From positions 2,965,001 through 3,029,000 of the forward strand of contig NZ_CP163439.1 in NCBI RefSeq assembly GCF_041052385.1: DNA of 64,000 nucleotides. Reading direction: 5' to 3'. This DNA is from Streptomyces sp. R28. GTDB taxonomy: Bacteria; Actinomycetota; Actinomycetes; Streptomycetales; Streptomycetaceae. A program made the translations under genes and the position numbers. The notes below the pieces were generated by a model that was not told the DNA's origin, made no database searches, and saw nothing but the letters and a program-made list of their open reading frames with translations. How positions within the stretch are numbered: position 1 is the first letter of the stretch; each line of letters opens with the position of its first letter. Positions 1 through 7,644 of this stretch are shown piece by piece.

Positions 1-683
1 TGGACCGTGCGGTTGTCGCCGTCCTCGTCGAAGGAGCCCGCCGGGACGGTGGCGGCGCCCGCCTGCAGGGCCTGGGAGAGCGCGGCCGAGGTCAGCCCCG
101 CCTTGGCCAGCTTCGCGTCGTCCGGCGTGACGGTGACCTGGAGGTCCCGTACGCCGTCGACGGTGACCTGGCCGACGCCGTCGATGTCCTTCAGGCCCGC
201 GACGACGGTCCGGTCGAGCTGGTCGGCCAGGGCCTGCTGGTCCTGGCCGGAGGTGACGGCGAGGACGACGGTCGGGATGTCGTCCGTGGAACCGGCGATG
301 ACCTGCGGGTCCACGGCGTCCGGCAGCTGGACGCGGGCCCGGTTGACGGCCTGCTGGACGTCGGCGACGAGCTGCTGGGTGTCGGGGCCGTAGTCGAAGG
401 ACGCCATGATCACGGCGTTGCCCTCGCTCGCGGTGGAGGTGACGCCGGTGATGCCGTCGACGGCTTCGAGGCTGTCCTCGATGGGCTCGACGACCTGCTT
501 CTCGACCACGTCCGGTGAGGCGCCCTGGTACGGCGCCAGCACGGACACCATGGGCAGTTCGATGGAGGGCAGCAGCTGCTGCTTGAGCTGGGGTATCGCG
601 ATGGCACCGAAGGCGATCGCGATGATCGACATCAGGCCGATCAGGGCACGTTGGGCAAGGCTGAATCTCGACAGCCAGGACAT
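1..683 (-). CDS. RND (AcrB-type) efflux transporter, N-terminal part
   Basis: Cytoplasmic-membrane pump of the RND/hydrophobe-amphiphile family, predicted to export small molecules using the proton gradient. Only the first ~227 residues lie in the window; the gene continues past the left edge. The ATG at 681-683 is followed by a single membrane helix (about residues 12-32), then the periplasmic porter start with the family pattern QLLPSIELP, VSVLAPYQGASPDVVE and VEPIEDSLEAVDGI. It lies 179 bp downstream of a response regulator and histidine kinase on the same strand, so the three probably form a sensor-regulated efflux unit. The substrate cannot be told from the sequence. Confidence 0.85.
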   Translation of the reverse strand, partial: MSWLSRFSLAQRALIGLMSIIAIAFGAIAIPQLKQQLLPSIELPMVSVLAPYQGASPDVVEKQVVEPIEDSLEAVDGITGVTSTASEGNAVIMASFDYGPDTQQLVADVQQAVNRARVQLPDAVDPQVIAGSTDDIPTVVLAVTSGQDQQALADQLDRTVVAGLKDIDGVGQVTVDGVRDLQVTVTPDDAKLAKAGLTSAALSQALQAGAATVPAGSFDEDGDNRTV

Positions 684-862
684 GGGTCAGGGTCTCTCTT
701 CTGTGAGCGGCAGAAGTGGGCAGCGGACGTGGCAGGGGCGTCTGTGGCGCACATGTGAGCGCCCGCCCTTACACCCTGAGCCATCGGGGAGCCCGGTTTC
801 GTAGGCCCCAGGTCCATTTCCTTATACGGCGCATACTCCGGGCGCAGTACGCCCGTCGAAGG

Positions 863-1546
863 TCACTCCACCCTTGGACGTACCAGCCCGGACTCGTACG
901 CGATCACCACGAGCTGGGCCCGGTCGCGGGCGCCGAGCTTGGACATGGCCCGGTTGACGTGCGTCTTCACGGTCAGCGGGCTGACCTCGAGGCGCTCGGC
1001 GATCTCGTCGTTGGACTGCCCGCCGGCGACCTGGACCAGGACCTCGCGCTCCCGGACGGTGAGCGCGTCGAGCCGCTCGGCGCGGGCGGGGTCGCGGTCG
1101 TCGTCCGCTCCGTCGCCCTGGGCGAGGAAGCGGGCGATCAGCCCTTTGGTGGCGGCCGGGGACAGCAGGGCCTCGCCGCCGGCCGCGACGCGGATGGCGC
1201 TGAGCAGTTCGTCGGGTTCGGAGCCCTTGCCGAGGAAGCCGGAGGCACCGGCGCGCAGCGACTGCACGACGTAGTCGTCGACCTCGAAGGTGGTGAGGAT
1301 GACGACGCGGACATGGGCGAGGGACGGGTCGGCGCTGATCATGCGGGTGGCGGCGAGGCCGTCGGTGCCGGGCATCCGGATGTCCATCAGTACGATGTCC
1401 GCCCGCTCCTCCTTGGCCAGCCGCACCGCCTCCGCCCCGTCGGACGCCTCCCCGACGACCTCCATGTCGGGCTCGGAGTCGACCAGCACCCGGAAGGCGC
1501 TGCGGAGGAGGGCCTGGTCGTCGGCGAGCAGGACGCGGATGGTCAT
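863..1546 (-). CDS. NarL/LuxR-family response regulator
   Basis: DNA-binding response regulator of 227 residues. The receiver domain covers about residues 3-120, with the acidic pair D9/D10 and phosphoacceptor D55 in the MDIRMPG motif. The C-terminal LuxR helix-turn-helix is at about 155-220 (LTVREREVL, then SPLTVKTHVNRAMSKLG). The partner is the HisKA_3 kinase just upstream (stop 1623, 76 bp from this ATG). The next gene downstream is an RND efflux pump, a plausible target. Confidence 0.93.
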   Translation of the reverse strand: MTIRVLLADDQALLRSAFRVLVDSEPDMEVVGEASDGAEAVRLAKEERADIVLMDIRMPGTDGLAATRMISADPSLAHVRVVILTTFEVDDYVVQSLRAGASGFLGKGSEPDELLSAIRVAAGGEALLSPAATKGLIARFLAQGDGADDDRDPARAERLDALTVREREVLVQVAGGQSNDEIAERLEVSPLTVKTHVNRAMSKLGARDRAQLVVIAYESGLVRPRVE

Positions 1547-1590
1547 GCGGGGTCCTCGTCTGTCGTGTGGCGTACCGCGTCTTCGGTGGT

Positions 1591-1640
1591 CATACGGCGT
1601 CTTCCGCTTCGGTTCTCATACGTCATACGGCGTCTTCCGC
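1591..1640. repeat. Short direct duplication at the kinase-regulator junction
   Basis: The 17-mer catacggcgtcttccgc occurs at 1591-1607 and again at 1624-1640, with a weaker third copy at about 1571-1586. The second copy encodes the last residues and stop region of the histidine kinase. The others lie in the gap before the response regulator, as if the 3' end of the kinase gene had been locally duplicated. Confidence 0.7.
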
Positions 1641-2795
1641 GGCGCGGGTGCGGCTCTTGAGCGGCAGGATCGCATGGACGCGGAAACCGCCCCCGTAGCG
1701 GGGGCCGGTGGTGAGGGTGCCGCGCAGGGCGGTGACGCGCTCGCGCATGCCGAGCAGGCCGTGGCCGCCGCCCTCGGTCGTGTCGTCCTTGCCGGCGCCG
1801 TCGTCGAGGACGGTGATCTCGATGTTCGGCCCCACGCGGACGACGCTGACCTCGGCTTTCGCCTCCGAGCCCGCGTGCTTCTGCACGTTGGTGAGGGCCT
1901 CCTGGATGACGCGGTAGGCGGCCAGGTCGACGGCGGCGGGGAGCGTGGTGCCCTGGTCGGTGCGGGCGACCTCCACCTGGAGGCCCGCGCTGCGGAAGGT
2001 GCCCGCGAGTTCGTCGAGGCGGGCGAGGCCGGGAGCGGGTTCGGTGGGGGCCTCGGGGTCGCCGGACTGGCGGAGCAGGCCGACCGTCGCACGGAGTTCG
2101 TTGAGCGCGGAGCGGCTGGCCTCGCGTACGTGGGCGAGGGCCTCCTTGGCCTGGTCGGGCCGCTTGTCCATGACGTGGGCGGCGACGCCGGCCTGGACGT
2201 TGACGAGGGCGATGTGGTGGGCGACGACGTCGTGCAGGTCCCGGGCGATACGGAGGCGCTCCTCGGCGACGCGGCGCCGGGCCTCCTCCTCGCGGGTGCG
2301 CTCCGCCCGTTCGGCGCGCTCGCGGATGGCGGCCACGACGGCACGGCGGCTGCGGACCGCGTCGCCGGCGGTGGCACCGATGCCGGTCCAGGCGAAGATG
2401 CCGAGGTTCTCCTGGGCGTACCAGGGCAGCGGGCCGGCGAGCATGGCGGATGCGGTCAGGGCGGTCATGGTGAGCAGGCCTACGCGCCAGGTGGTGGTGC
2501 GGTCGGTGGTCGAGGCGACGGTGTAGAGGGCGATGACCGCGGACATCGCGACCGGGGCGCGGGGGTCGCCGCTGACGCATTCGACGAGGGAGAAGCTGCC
2601 GGTGAGGGCGAGGACCGGCAGGGGGGCGCGGCGGCGGAAGACCAGGGCCGCGGCGCCGAGGGTCATGAGCAGGAGGCTGAGCGCGTCCGGGGTGCGCAGG
2701 CCCCAGCTGACCCCGTTCTCGCCATGCGGGTCCACGAACGAGCCGGCCACCATGCAGGCCAGTACGCCCACCGCCAACGCGGCGTCCAGCGCCAT
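1623..2795 (-). CDS. Sensor histidine kinase (HisKA_3 type)
   Basis: Membrane sensor kinase of 390 residues from the ATG at 2795. The first ~145 residues hold several hydrophobic membrane helices. A short coiled stretch rich in Glu and Arg follows, then the HisKA_3 box RIARDLHDVVAHH with phospho-His H188, and an HATPase_c domain ending in the G-box GHGLLGMRERV. The frame stays open to 2990, but that extension runs through a dispersed intergenic repeat (2877-2972), so I prefer the start at 2795; a TTG at 2855 is the other option. It should phosphorylate the regulator encoded next. Confidence 0.9.
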   Translation of the reverse strand: MALDAALAVGVLACMVAGSFVDPHGENGVSWGLRTPDALSLLLMTLGAAALVFRRRAPLPVLALTGSFSLVECVSGDPRAPVAMSAVIALYTVASTTDRTTTWRVGLLTMTALTASAMLAGPLPWYAQENLGIFAWTGIGATAGDAVRSRRAVVAAIRERAERAERTREEEARRRVAEERLRIARDLHDVVAHHIALVNVQAGVAAHVMDKRPDQAKEALAHVREASRSALNELRATVGLLRQSGDPEAPTEPAPGLARLDELAGTFRSAGLQVEVARTDQGTTLPAAVDLAAYRVIQEALTNVQKHAGSEAKAEVSVVRVGPNIEITVLDDGAGKDDTTEGGGHGLLGMRERVTALRGTLTTGPRYGGGFRVHAILPLKSRTRAAEDAV

Positions 2796-2876
2796 GGGGT
2801 GCGCCTTGAGGTGCCGCCGGACGCGTATCCCTGCGGGGCTTGGAACGGGGGCCAACTGGGGGTTCCTTGTGTCGTG

Positions 2877-2972
2877 TGCCCGGCGTTGCAGTGCGCGTCT
2901 GCTGGGGGCTGCCGCCCCCAGACCCCCGCTTCGGCCCTGAACGGGCCTCGTCCTGAAACGCCGGACAGGCTG
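2877..2972 (-). repeat. Dispersed Streptomyces intergenic element, copy 1
   Basis: Read on the minus strand this segment matches 42134-42227 over its whole ~95 bp with scattered substitutions. Both share gtccggcg near the start, an almost unbroken core around gggccgaagcgggggt and gggggcggcagccc, and ccgggca at the end. The core can fold. It lies upstream of the kinase gene. I recall similar sequence between genes in many Streptomyces genomes. Confidence 0.8.
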
Positions 2973-2996
2973 AAATACCTGAGCCGACACCCCAGC

Positions 2997-3284
2997 TCAG
3001 CCCGGGATCAACCCATCGTCGCTCAGCAGCTCACGGACCTCCTCCAGCGTCGCGTCCGGCGACGGGAGGATCAGTTCCGACGGTTCCAGGGAGTCGTCGG
3101 GCAGGGGCTCGCCGAGTTCACGGACCTTGGACAGGAGTGCGTCGAGGGTGCGGCGGAAGCCGGGCCCGTCGCCGTTCTCCATTTCCACCAGGAGCTCGTC
3201 GTCGAGCTTGTTCAGCTCGGGCAGGTGGCTGTCGGACAGCTTCACCTGCCCTTCACCCATGATCCGGACGATCATGTCGCCCAT
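2997..3284 (-). CDS. pspAA: PspA-associated protein PspAA
   Basis: Small acidic cytoplasmic protein of 95 residues. The N-terminal block IVRIMGEGQVKL and the Leu/Glu-rich remainder match the PspAA family, which accompanies PspA in actinobacteria and archaea. It sits 33 bp downstream of pspA on the same strand, so the two are almost certainly cotranscribed. A GGAGG six bases before the ATG at 3282-3284 supports that start; a second in-frame ATG lies three codons later. It is thought to modulate the PspA membrane-stress response. Confidence 0.85.
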   Translation of the reverse strand: MGDMIVRIMGEGQVKLSDSHLPELNKLDDELLVEMENGDGPGFRRTLDALLSKVRELGEPLPDDSLEPSELILPSPDATLEEVRELLSDDGLIPG

Positions 3285-3317
3285 CTCGCCCTCCTCGGCG
3301 TGGGCCCCGGACCTCGG

Positions 3318-4115
3318 CTACTGCTTGTCGAAGCGCGGGGTGTCCTGCGGCTGCTGCTGGGACTGCGACTGGCCGTTGCCGCCCTCGATGGCCTGCTGGC
3401 CGCCCGACGAACCTCCCGCCAGCTCCGCCTTCATGCGCTGCAGTTCCAGCTCTACATCCGTACCACCGGAGAGCCGGTCCAGCTCGGCCTGGAGGTCGTC
3501 CTTGTGCATCCCGGACTGGTCGTCCAGGGCGCCGGAGGCGAGGAGTTCGTCGATCGCCCCGGCCCGCGCCTGGAGCTGGGCCGTCTTGTCCTCCGCCCGC
3601 TGGATCGCCAGGCCGACGTCGCCCATCTCCTCCGAGATGCCGGAGAACGCCTCGCCGATCCGGGTCTGGGCCTGGGCCGCGGTGTAGGTGGCCTTGATCG
3701 TCTCCTTCTTCGTACGGAAGGCGTCGACCTTCGCCTGCAGGCGCTGGGCCGCGAGGGTGAGCTTCTCCTCCTCGCCCTGCAGGGTCGCGTGCTGTGTCTC
3801 CAGGTCCGTCACCTGCTGCTGGAGGGCGGCACGGCGCGAGAGCGCCTCGCGGGCCAGGTCCTCACGGCCGAGCGCGAGTGCCTTGCGGCCCTGGTCCTCC
3901 AGCTTGGTCGACTGCTGCTGGAGTTGGTTGAGCTGGAGTTCCAGGCGCTTGCGCGACGTGGCGACGTCCGCGACGCCGCGGCGGACCTTCTGGAGCAGCT
4001 CCAGCTGCTTCTGGTACGAGTAATCGAGGGTCTCGCGCGGGTCCTCGGCCCGGTCAAGGGCCTTGTTCGCCTTCGCGCGGAAGATCATCCCCATACGCTT
4101 CATGACACCGCTCAT
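3318..4115 (-). CDS. pspA: Phage-shock protein A / IM30 family protein
   Basis: Peripheral membrane protein that binds stressed membranes and oligomerises (ESCRT-III-like superfamily). From the ATG at 4115 it has 265 residues. It opens with the short amphipathic segment MSGVMKRMGMIFRAKANKAL, then a long Gln/Glu/Lys/Arg-rich alpha-helical coiled coil to about residue 215, and a Ser/Gly/Gln-rich tail. The open frame extends upstream to 4226, but that part has no family similarity; a second possible start is the ATG at 4103. It pairs with pspAA. The other Psp-linked genes, htpX and pspAB, are 46 kb away in this window. Confidence 0.93.
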   Translation of the reverse strand: MSGVMKRMGMIFRAKANKALDRAEDPRETLDYSYQKQLELLQKVRRGVADVATSRKRLELQLNQLQQQSTKLEDQGRKALALGREDLAREALSRRAALQQQVTDLETQHATLQGEEEKLTLAAQRLQAKVDAFRTKKETIKATYTAAQAQTRIGEAFSGISEEMGDVGLAIQRAEDKTAQLQARAGAIDELLASGALDDQSGMHKDDLQAELDRLSGGTDVELELQRMKAELAGGSSGGQQAIEGGNGQSQSQQQPQDTPRFDKQ

Positions 4116-4463
4116 GGGCTTCGCGCGCCCCCTTCTGACGTCCAGCTCCAGCTCTGCGACAGAACCCACAGTACGGGCCCTGCATCCATTGACGCACTGT
4201 TCGGGGACGGATGCGCTCATCCCCAAGGACGACTGCTGACGCTCCCGCTCCGGCGTAAGGAGTAGGTGACTCCCTGGTGACCCAGGGGCGGCTCATGAGT
4301 GGGTTTCATGAGTGTCCACCCGGTGCCGCCCGAGTGCCTTCCCCGTGACCGCCGAACGAACCGTCTGCAACGTCCCCTCTGTCCCCCTACGACGACTGGT
4401 GTTGCCGGATCGTTCCCCTCCGGGCTGACGTCCATGCCCCGGCACCCCGTACCCTTGGGTTTT
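4116..4463. other. Divergent intergenic region pspA / DUF3043 gene
   Basis: About 350 bp without a convincing gene. It should hold the promoters of both divergent genes. Visible features are a direct repeat of tcatgagtg (4293-4301 and 4306-4314, 13 bp apart, each containing the palindrome TCATGA) and a possible promoter for the rightward gene at 4425-4455. Confidence 0.5.
4425..4455 (+). promoter_or_regulatory. Possible promoter for the DUF3043 gene
   Basis: CTGACG (4425-4430) and TACCCT (4450-4455) resemble -35 and -10 hexamers 19 bp apart. The -10 ends eight bases before the GTG at 4464, which suggests a leaderless transcript and supports that start codon. Confidence 0.4.
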
Positions 4464-5063
4464 GTGTTCCGTAGCCGTGCCAAGGAAGAGAAGGCCCAGG
4501 CCGCCGACAAGGCGCTGGTGACCGACTCCACTCAGACCCGTCACCCCGAGGCCCCGAAGGGCCGCCCCACGCCCAAGCGCAGCGACGCCCAGTCGCAGCG
4601 TCGCAGCGTGGCCAACACGTCGCTGACGCGCAAGGATGCCGCCAAGCGCCAGCGCGAGGAGCGCCGGGCCGCCCTGGAGAGGCAGCGCCAGGCGCTGGCC
4701 GGGGGCGACGAGCGGTATCTGCCGGCCCGCGACAAGGGTCCGGTCCGCAAGTTCGCGCGTGACTTCATCGACTCGCGCTTCAACATCGCGGAGTTCTTCC
4801 TGCCGATGGCCGTGGTCATCCTCGTGCTGAGCATGGTGCAGGTACCGGCGCTGCAGAACATCGCGCTGCTGCTGTGGCTGATCGTGATCGTGCTCATCGT
4901 GCTCGACTCGGCCGTCACCGGCTTCCGTCTGAAGAAGCAGCTCGCCGAGCGCTTCCCCGACACCCCCAAGCGTGGTGCCGTCGCCTACGCGCTGATGCGT
5001 TCCCTGCAGATGCGCCGGCTCCGCCTGCCGAAGCCGCAGGTCAAGCGCGGAGAGCGGCCCTGA
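4464..5063 (+). CDS. DUF3043 domain membrane protein
   Basis: Actinobacterial protein of unknown function, 199 residues from the GTG at 4464. The N-terminal half is hydrophilic and rich in Lys, Arg, Gln and Glu (about residues 1-100). Two adjacent membrane helices follow (about 112-155), then a short basic tail. The frame is open from 4299, but the upstream part is Pro/Arg-rich with no family character. Its stop overlaps the likely CTG start of the methyltransferase gene, so the two are probably translationally coupled. Confidence 0.85.
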   Translation: MFRSRAKEEKAQAADKALVTDSTQTRHPEAPKGRPTPKRSDAQSQRRSVANTSLTRKDAAKRQREERRAALERQRQALAGGDERYLPARDKGPVRKFARDFIDSRFNIAEFFLPMAVVILVLSMVQVPALQNIALLLWLIVIVLIVLDSAVTGFRLKKQLAERFPDTPKRGAVAYALMRSLQMRRLRLPKPQVKRGERP

Positions 5064-5848
5064 GCACAGCTGCTTTCACCGGGGGTGCGGCCGACGCGTG
5101 GCTCAGTAAGTTGGGCGGGCTGCGCGATGTCGTACGACAGGAGCTGGTGGCCCGGCAGCTCGACGAGCAGATAGCCGGGCGGTTCCCGGTCGGGCAGCGG
5201 CTGCGGGTGCTCGACGTGGGGATGGGCCAGGGCACGCAGGCGCTGCGCCTGGCCAGGGCCGGGCATCAGGTGACCGGCGTCGAGCAGGACCCGAAGATGA
5301 TCGCGACGGCCCGGGAGGAGCTCGCCGGCGAGCCCGAGGGCATCCGGGAGCGGGTCCGCATCGTCCAGGGGGACGGACGGGACACCGGCGTCCACTTTCT
5401 GCCGGGCAGCTTCGACGTCGTGCTGTGCCACGGCGTGCTGATGTACATCGAGGAGCCCGATCCGCTGCTGGCCGGGCTGGCCCGGATGCTCGCCCAGGGC
5501 GGACTGCTGTCGCTGCTCGTACGCAACGGCGACGCGCTGGCCATGCGGCCGGGACTGGGTGGGGACTGGTCCGGGGCGCTCGCCTCCTTCGACACCACCG
5601 CCTACCGGAACCGGCTGGGGCTCGACGTACGGGCGGACCGGCTCACGGACCTGACGGCGACGCTGGCGGGGATCGGGGCGCCGCTGCACGCCTGGTACGG
5701 CGTGCGGGTGTTCACCGACACGGCGGCCGACGGGGCGGAGGTCCCGGCGGACGTGGAGGCGTTGCTGGCGGTCGAGGAGCGGGCCGGGAAGACGGATCCC
5801 TATCGGGGCGTCGCGGCGTTGCTGCATCTGTGCGGAGTGCGTGGCTGA
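5060..5848 (+). CDS. Class I SAM-dependent methyltransferase
   Basis: Soluble methyltransferase of about 262 residues. The SAM-binding motif I is VLDVGMGQG; it is followed by VTGVEQDPKMI (motif II acidic residue) and FDVVLCHGVLMYIEEP (motif IV). These are typical of the UbiE/CmoA-like methyltransferase fold. The substrate is unknown. No ATG or GTG sits at a sensible place; the best candidate is CTG at 5060, which overlaps the TGA of the previous gene (CTGA) and has GGAGAG about six bases upstream. The family member begins near the residues STAAFTGG, which fits this start. Confidence 0.82.
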   Translation: MSTAAFTGGAADAWLSKLGGLRDVVRQELVARQLDEQIAGRFPVGQRLRVLDVGMGQGTQALRLARAGHQVTGVEQDPKMIATAREELAGEPEGIRERVRIVQGDGRDTGVHFLPGSFDVVLCHGVLMYIEEPDPLLAGLARMLAQGGLLSLLVRNGDALAMRPGLGGDWSGALASFDTTAYRNRLGLDVRADRLTDLTATLAGIGAPLHAWYGVRVFTDTAADGAEVPADVEALLAVEERAGKTDPYRGVAALLHLCGVRG

Positions 5849-5878
5849 ACCCGCTGCCCGTGCACGGTGTGCACGACA

Positions 5879-6141
5879 CGCGGCCTGGCTCATTGCCCGA
5901 GCGCGATGCGCGGTCTGGCCCGTTGCCCGCTTGCAGTGCGCGGTCGCGTGCAGTGCCCTTGCAGGGAGCACAGCCGGGCTCATTGCCCGTGCGCGATGCG
6001 AGGCCTGATCCGTTGCCCGTGGGCGATGCGAGGCCTGGTCCGTTGCCCGAGCACGAAGGGCGGCCGGGATCGCCACCCATGCCGGGTGCGTCGCCGGAGT
6101 CCTCGCCCATGCGCCGTGCGCGGCCGGGCTCGTTCGGGTGA
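5879..6141. repeat. Imperfect 30-bp tandem repeat block (about nine units)
   Basis: Units start at 5879, 5909, 5939, 5969, 5999, 6029, 6059, 6089 and 6119 in exact 30-bp register; the last is partial. A typical unit begins cgcggcctgg, has gttgccc in the middle and ends gcgatg. Conservation is best in units 1, 2, 4, 5 and 6. The block fills most of the 335-bp gap (5849-6183) between the methyltransferase gene and the serine protease gene. All reading frames stay open because the period is a multiple of three, but I see no start site or known protein. Confidence 0.85.
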
Positions 6142-6183
6142 GCAGTACAGGCCGGGCCCGCGCCCCGAGGTGAGACTCGGGGC

Positions 6184-7266
6184 ATGGACGCTCGCCGTTT
6201 CCGTGCCCTGCGGTCGGCCCTCCCGGTCGCCGTCCTCTCCTGCTGCCTCGGTCTCTTCCTCTCCGGGTGTTCCGCCTCCTCGTCCCCGGGCGGGAAGGAG
6301 GCCACGACCACGCAGGCCGCCGTGCCGATGGCGGTCAAGGCGGTCGACGACCTCCAGAACGGCTACCTGAAGGTGATCAAGGACGTGCTGCCGTCCGTCG
6401 TGCAGATCCAGGCCAGGAACGATCTGGGCTCGGGCGTGGTCTACGACGACCAGGGGCACATCGTCACGAACGCGCATGTCGTCGGGGACGAGGACAGCTT
6501 CCGGGTGACGACCGCCAACAGCGAGGACACTCTCACCGCGCGGCTCGTCACCTCGTACCCGCAGCAGGACCTCGCCGTCATCAAGCTGGACAAGGCGCCG
6601 AAGGGGCTGAAGGCGGCGACGTTCGGGGACTCGGCGAAGGTCGAGGTCGGGCAGATCGTGCTGGCCATGGGCTCGCCGCTCGGGCTGTCGTCCAGCGTGA
6701 CGCAGGGCATCGTGTCGGCGACCGGACGGACCGTCACCGAGGGGCGCAGCGGGGGCGGTACGGGCGCGACGATCGCCAACATGGTGCAGACGTCGGCCGC
6801 CATCAACCCCGGCAACAGCGGTGGTGCCCTGGTGAACCTCGACGGGCGCGTCATCGGCATCCCGACCCTCGCGGCCACCGACCCCGGCGAGGGGAACGGC
6901 GCGGCATCCGGCATCGGGTTCGCGATCCCGGCGTCGACGGTGCGGACGATCGCCGACCAGATCGTCAAGGACGGCAAGGTCACCGAATCGGGCCGGGCGG
7001 CGCTCGGCATCACGGGCCGTACGGTCGTGAACGACGACTACGAGGTCGCGGGCGTCGCCGTCGTCGAGGTGATGGCGGGCGGGGCGGCCGACAAGGCCGG
7101 GATCGAGCCCGGGGACGTCATCACCCGGCTCGGTGACACGGACATCACCACCATCACCTCACTCTCCGAGGAGCTTGCCTCCGACAGGCCGGGCGAGCGG
7201 ACGACGGTGACGTACACGCGCAACGGCAGTGAGAAGACAGTGGATGTGACGCTGGGTGAGCAGTGA
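6184..7266 (+). CDS. HtrA/DegP-like serine protease, lipoprotein
   Basis: Secreted quality-control or regulatory protease of 360 residues. A signal peptide ends in the lipobox LSGC (C29), so the protein should be lipid-anchored on the outer face of the membrane. The trypsin-like domain has the triad H98 (TNAHVV), D129 (QQDLAV) and S212 (NPGNSGGAL). A C-terminal PDZ domain follows at about residues 270-350 (AGIEPGDVI). All catalytic residues are present. It follows the 30-bp repeat block and ends at a strong hairpin. Confidence 0.93.
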   Translation: MDARRFRALRSALPVAVLSCCLGLFLSGCSASSSPGGKEATTTQAAVPMAVKAVDDLQNGYLKVIKDVLPSVVQIQARNDLGSGVVYDDQGHIVTNAHVVGDEDSFRVTTANSEDTLTARLVTSYPQQDLAVIKLDKAPKGLKAATFGDSAKVEVGQIVLAMGSPLGLSSSVTQGIVSATGRTVTEGRSGGGTGATIANMVQTSAAINPGNSGGALVNLDGRVIGIPTLAATDPGEGNGAASGIGFAIPASTVRTIADQIVKDGKVTESGRAALGITGRTVVNDDYEVAGVAVVEVMAGGAADKAGIEPGDVITRLGDTDITTITSLSEELASDRPGERTTVTYTRNGSEKTVDVTLGEQ

Positions 7267-7275
7267 CGGGAGGGC

Positions 7276-7311
7276 GGGGCGAGGGCCGTACGACCGGGTG
7301 GCCCTCGCCCC
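7276..7311 (+). terminator. Rho-independent-like hairpin after the protease gene
   Basis: Perfect 12-bp stem (ggggcgagggcc at 7276-7287 with its complement at 7300-7311) lying just before the stop of the converging small gene, so it may serve both directions. Confidence 0.7.
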
Positions 7312-7318
7312 CCTCCGC

Positions 7319-7531
7319 CTACGCCTGCTCGGCGTGCAGGCTCATCGGCCCGTAGATCTCCGCGGAGTCCTCGTACAGCCGCACCTGGTCCGCACCGCCC
7401 TCGAGCAGCGCCTTCCAGTTCTCCCCGACCCAGGACTCGGCGTCCCCCTGGGTGGTGAACTCCTCGGGCTGCACCGCGGGCTGGACCTCCGCCCCGTCGG
7501 CCTTCTCGAACCGCCACGTCCATGCCGCCAT
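7319..7531 (-). CDS. Conserved small protein, function unknown
   Basis: 70-residue acidic protein beginning AAWTWRFEKADG after the Met, with a second half WVGENWKALLEGGADQV. It is a compact, soluble single domain with several Trp residues and no signal peptide or membrane helix. The frame is open upstream to 7756, but composition and start context favour the ATG at 7531. I recognise it only as an actinobacterial conserved hypothetical. Confidence 0.75.
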   Translation of the reverse strand: MAAWTWRFEKADGAEVQPAVQPEEFTTQGDAESWVGENWKALLEGGADQVRLYEDSAEIYGPMSLHAEQA

Positions 7532-7644
7532 GTACGCCTCCAAGGTGTCAGCACGTGCAGAGCAGGAGCCGGATCTTGGTCCGGCTCCTGCCCTGAGCCT
7601 AGCCGGATGCGCGAGACCTGCGCAGACACGCGAAAATCGGTTCT

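Noticed and set aside
1290..4265. 991-codon + strand frame across the kinase, pspAA and pspA
   Set aside because: Runs antisense through three recognisable genes; no domain of its own.
7532..7644. Cobalamin riboswitch before cobU
   Set aside because: The gap is only ~110 bp and I find no B12-box-like sequence.
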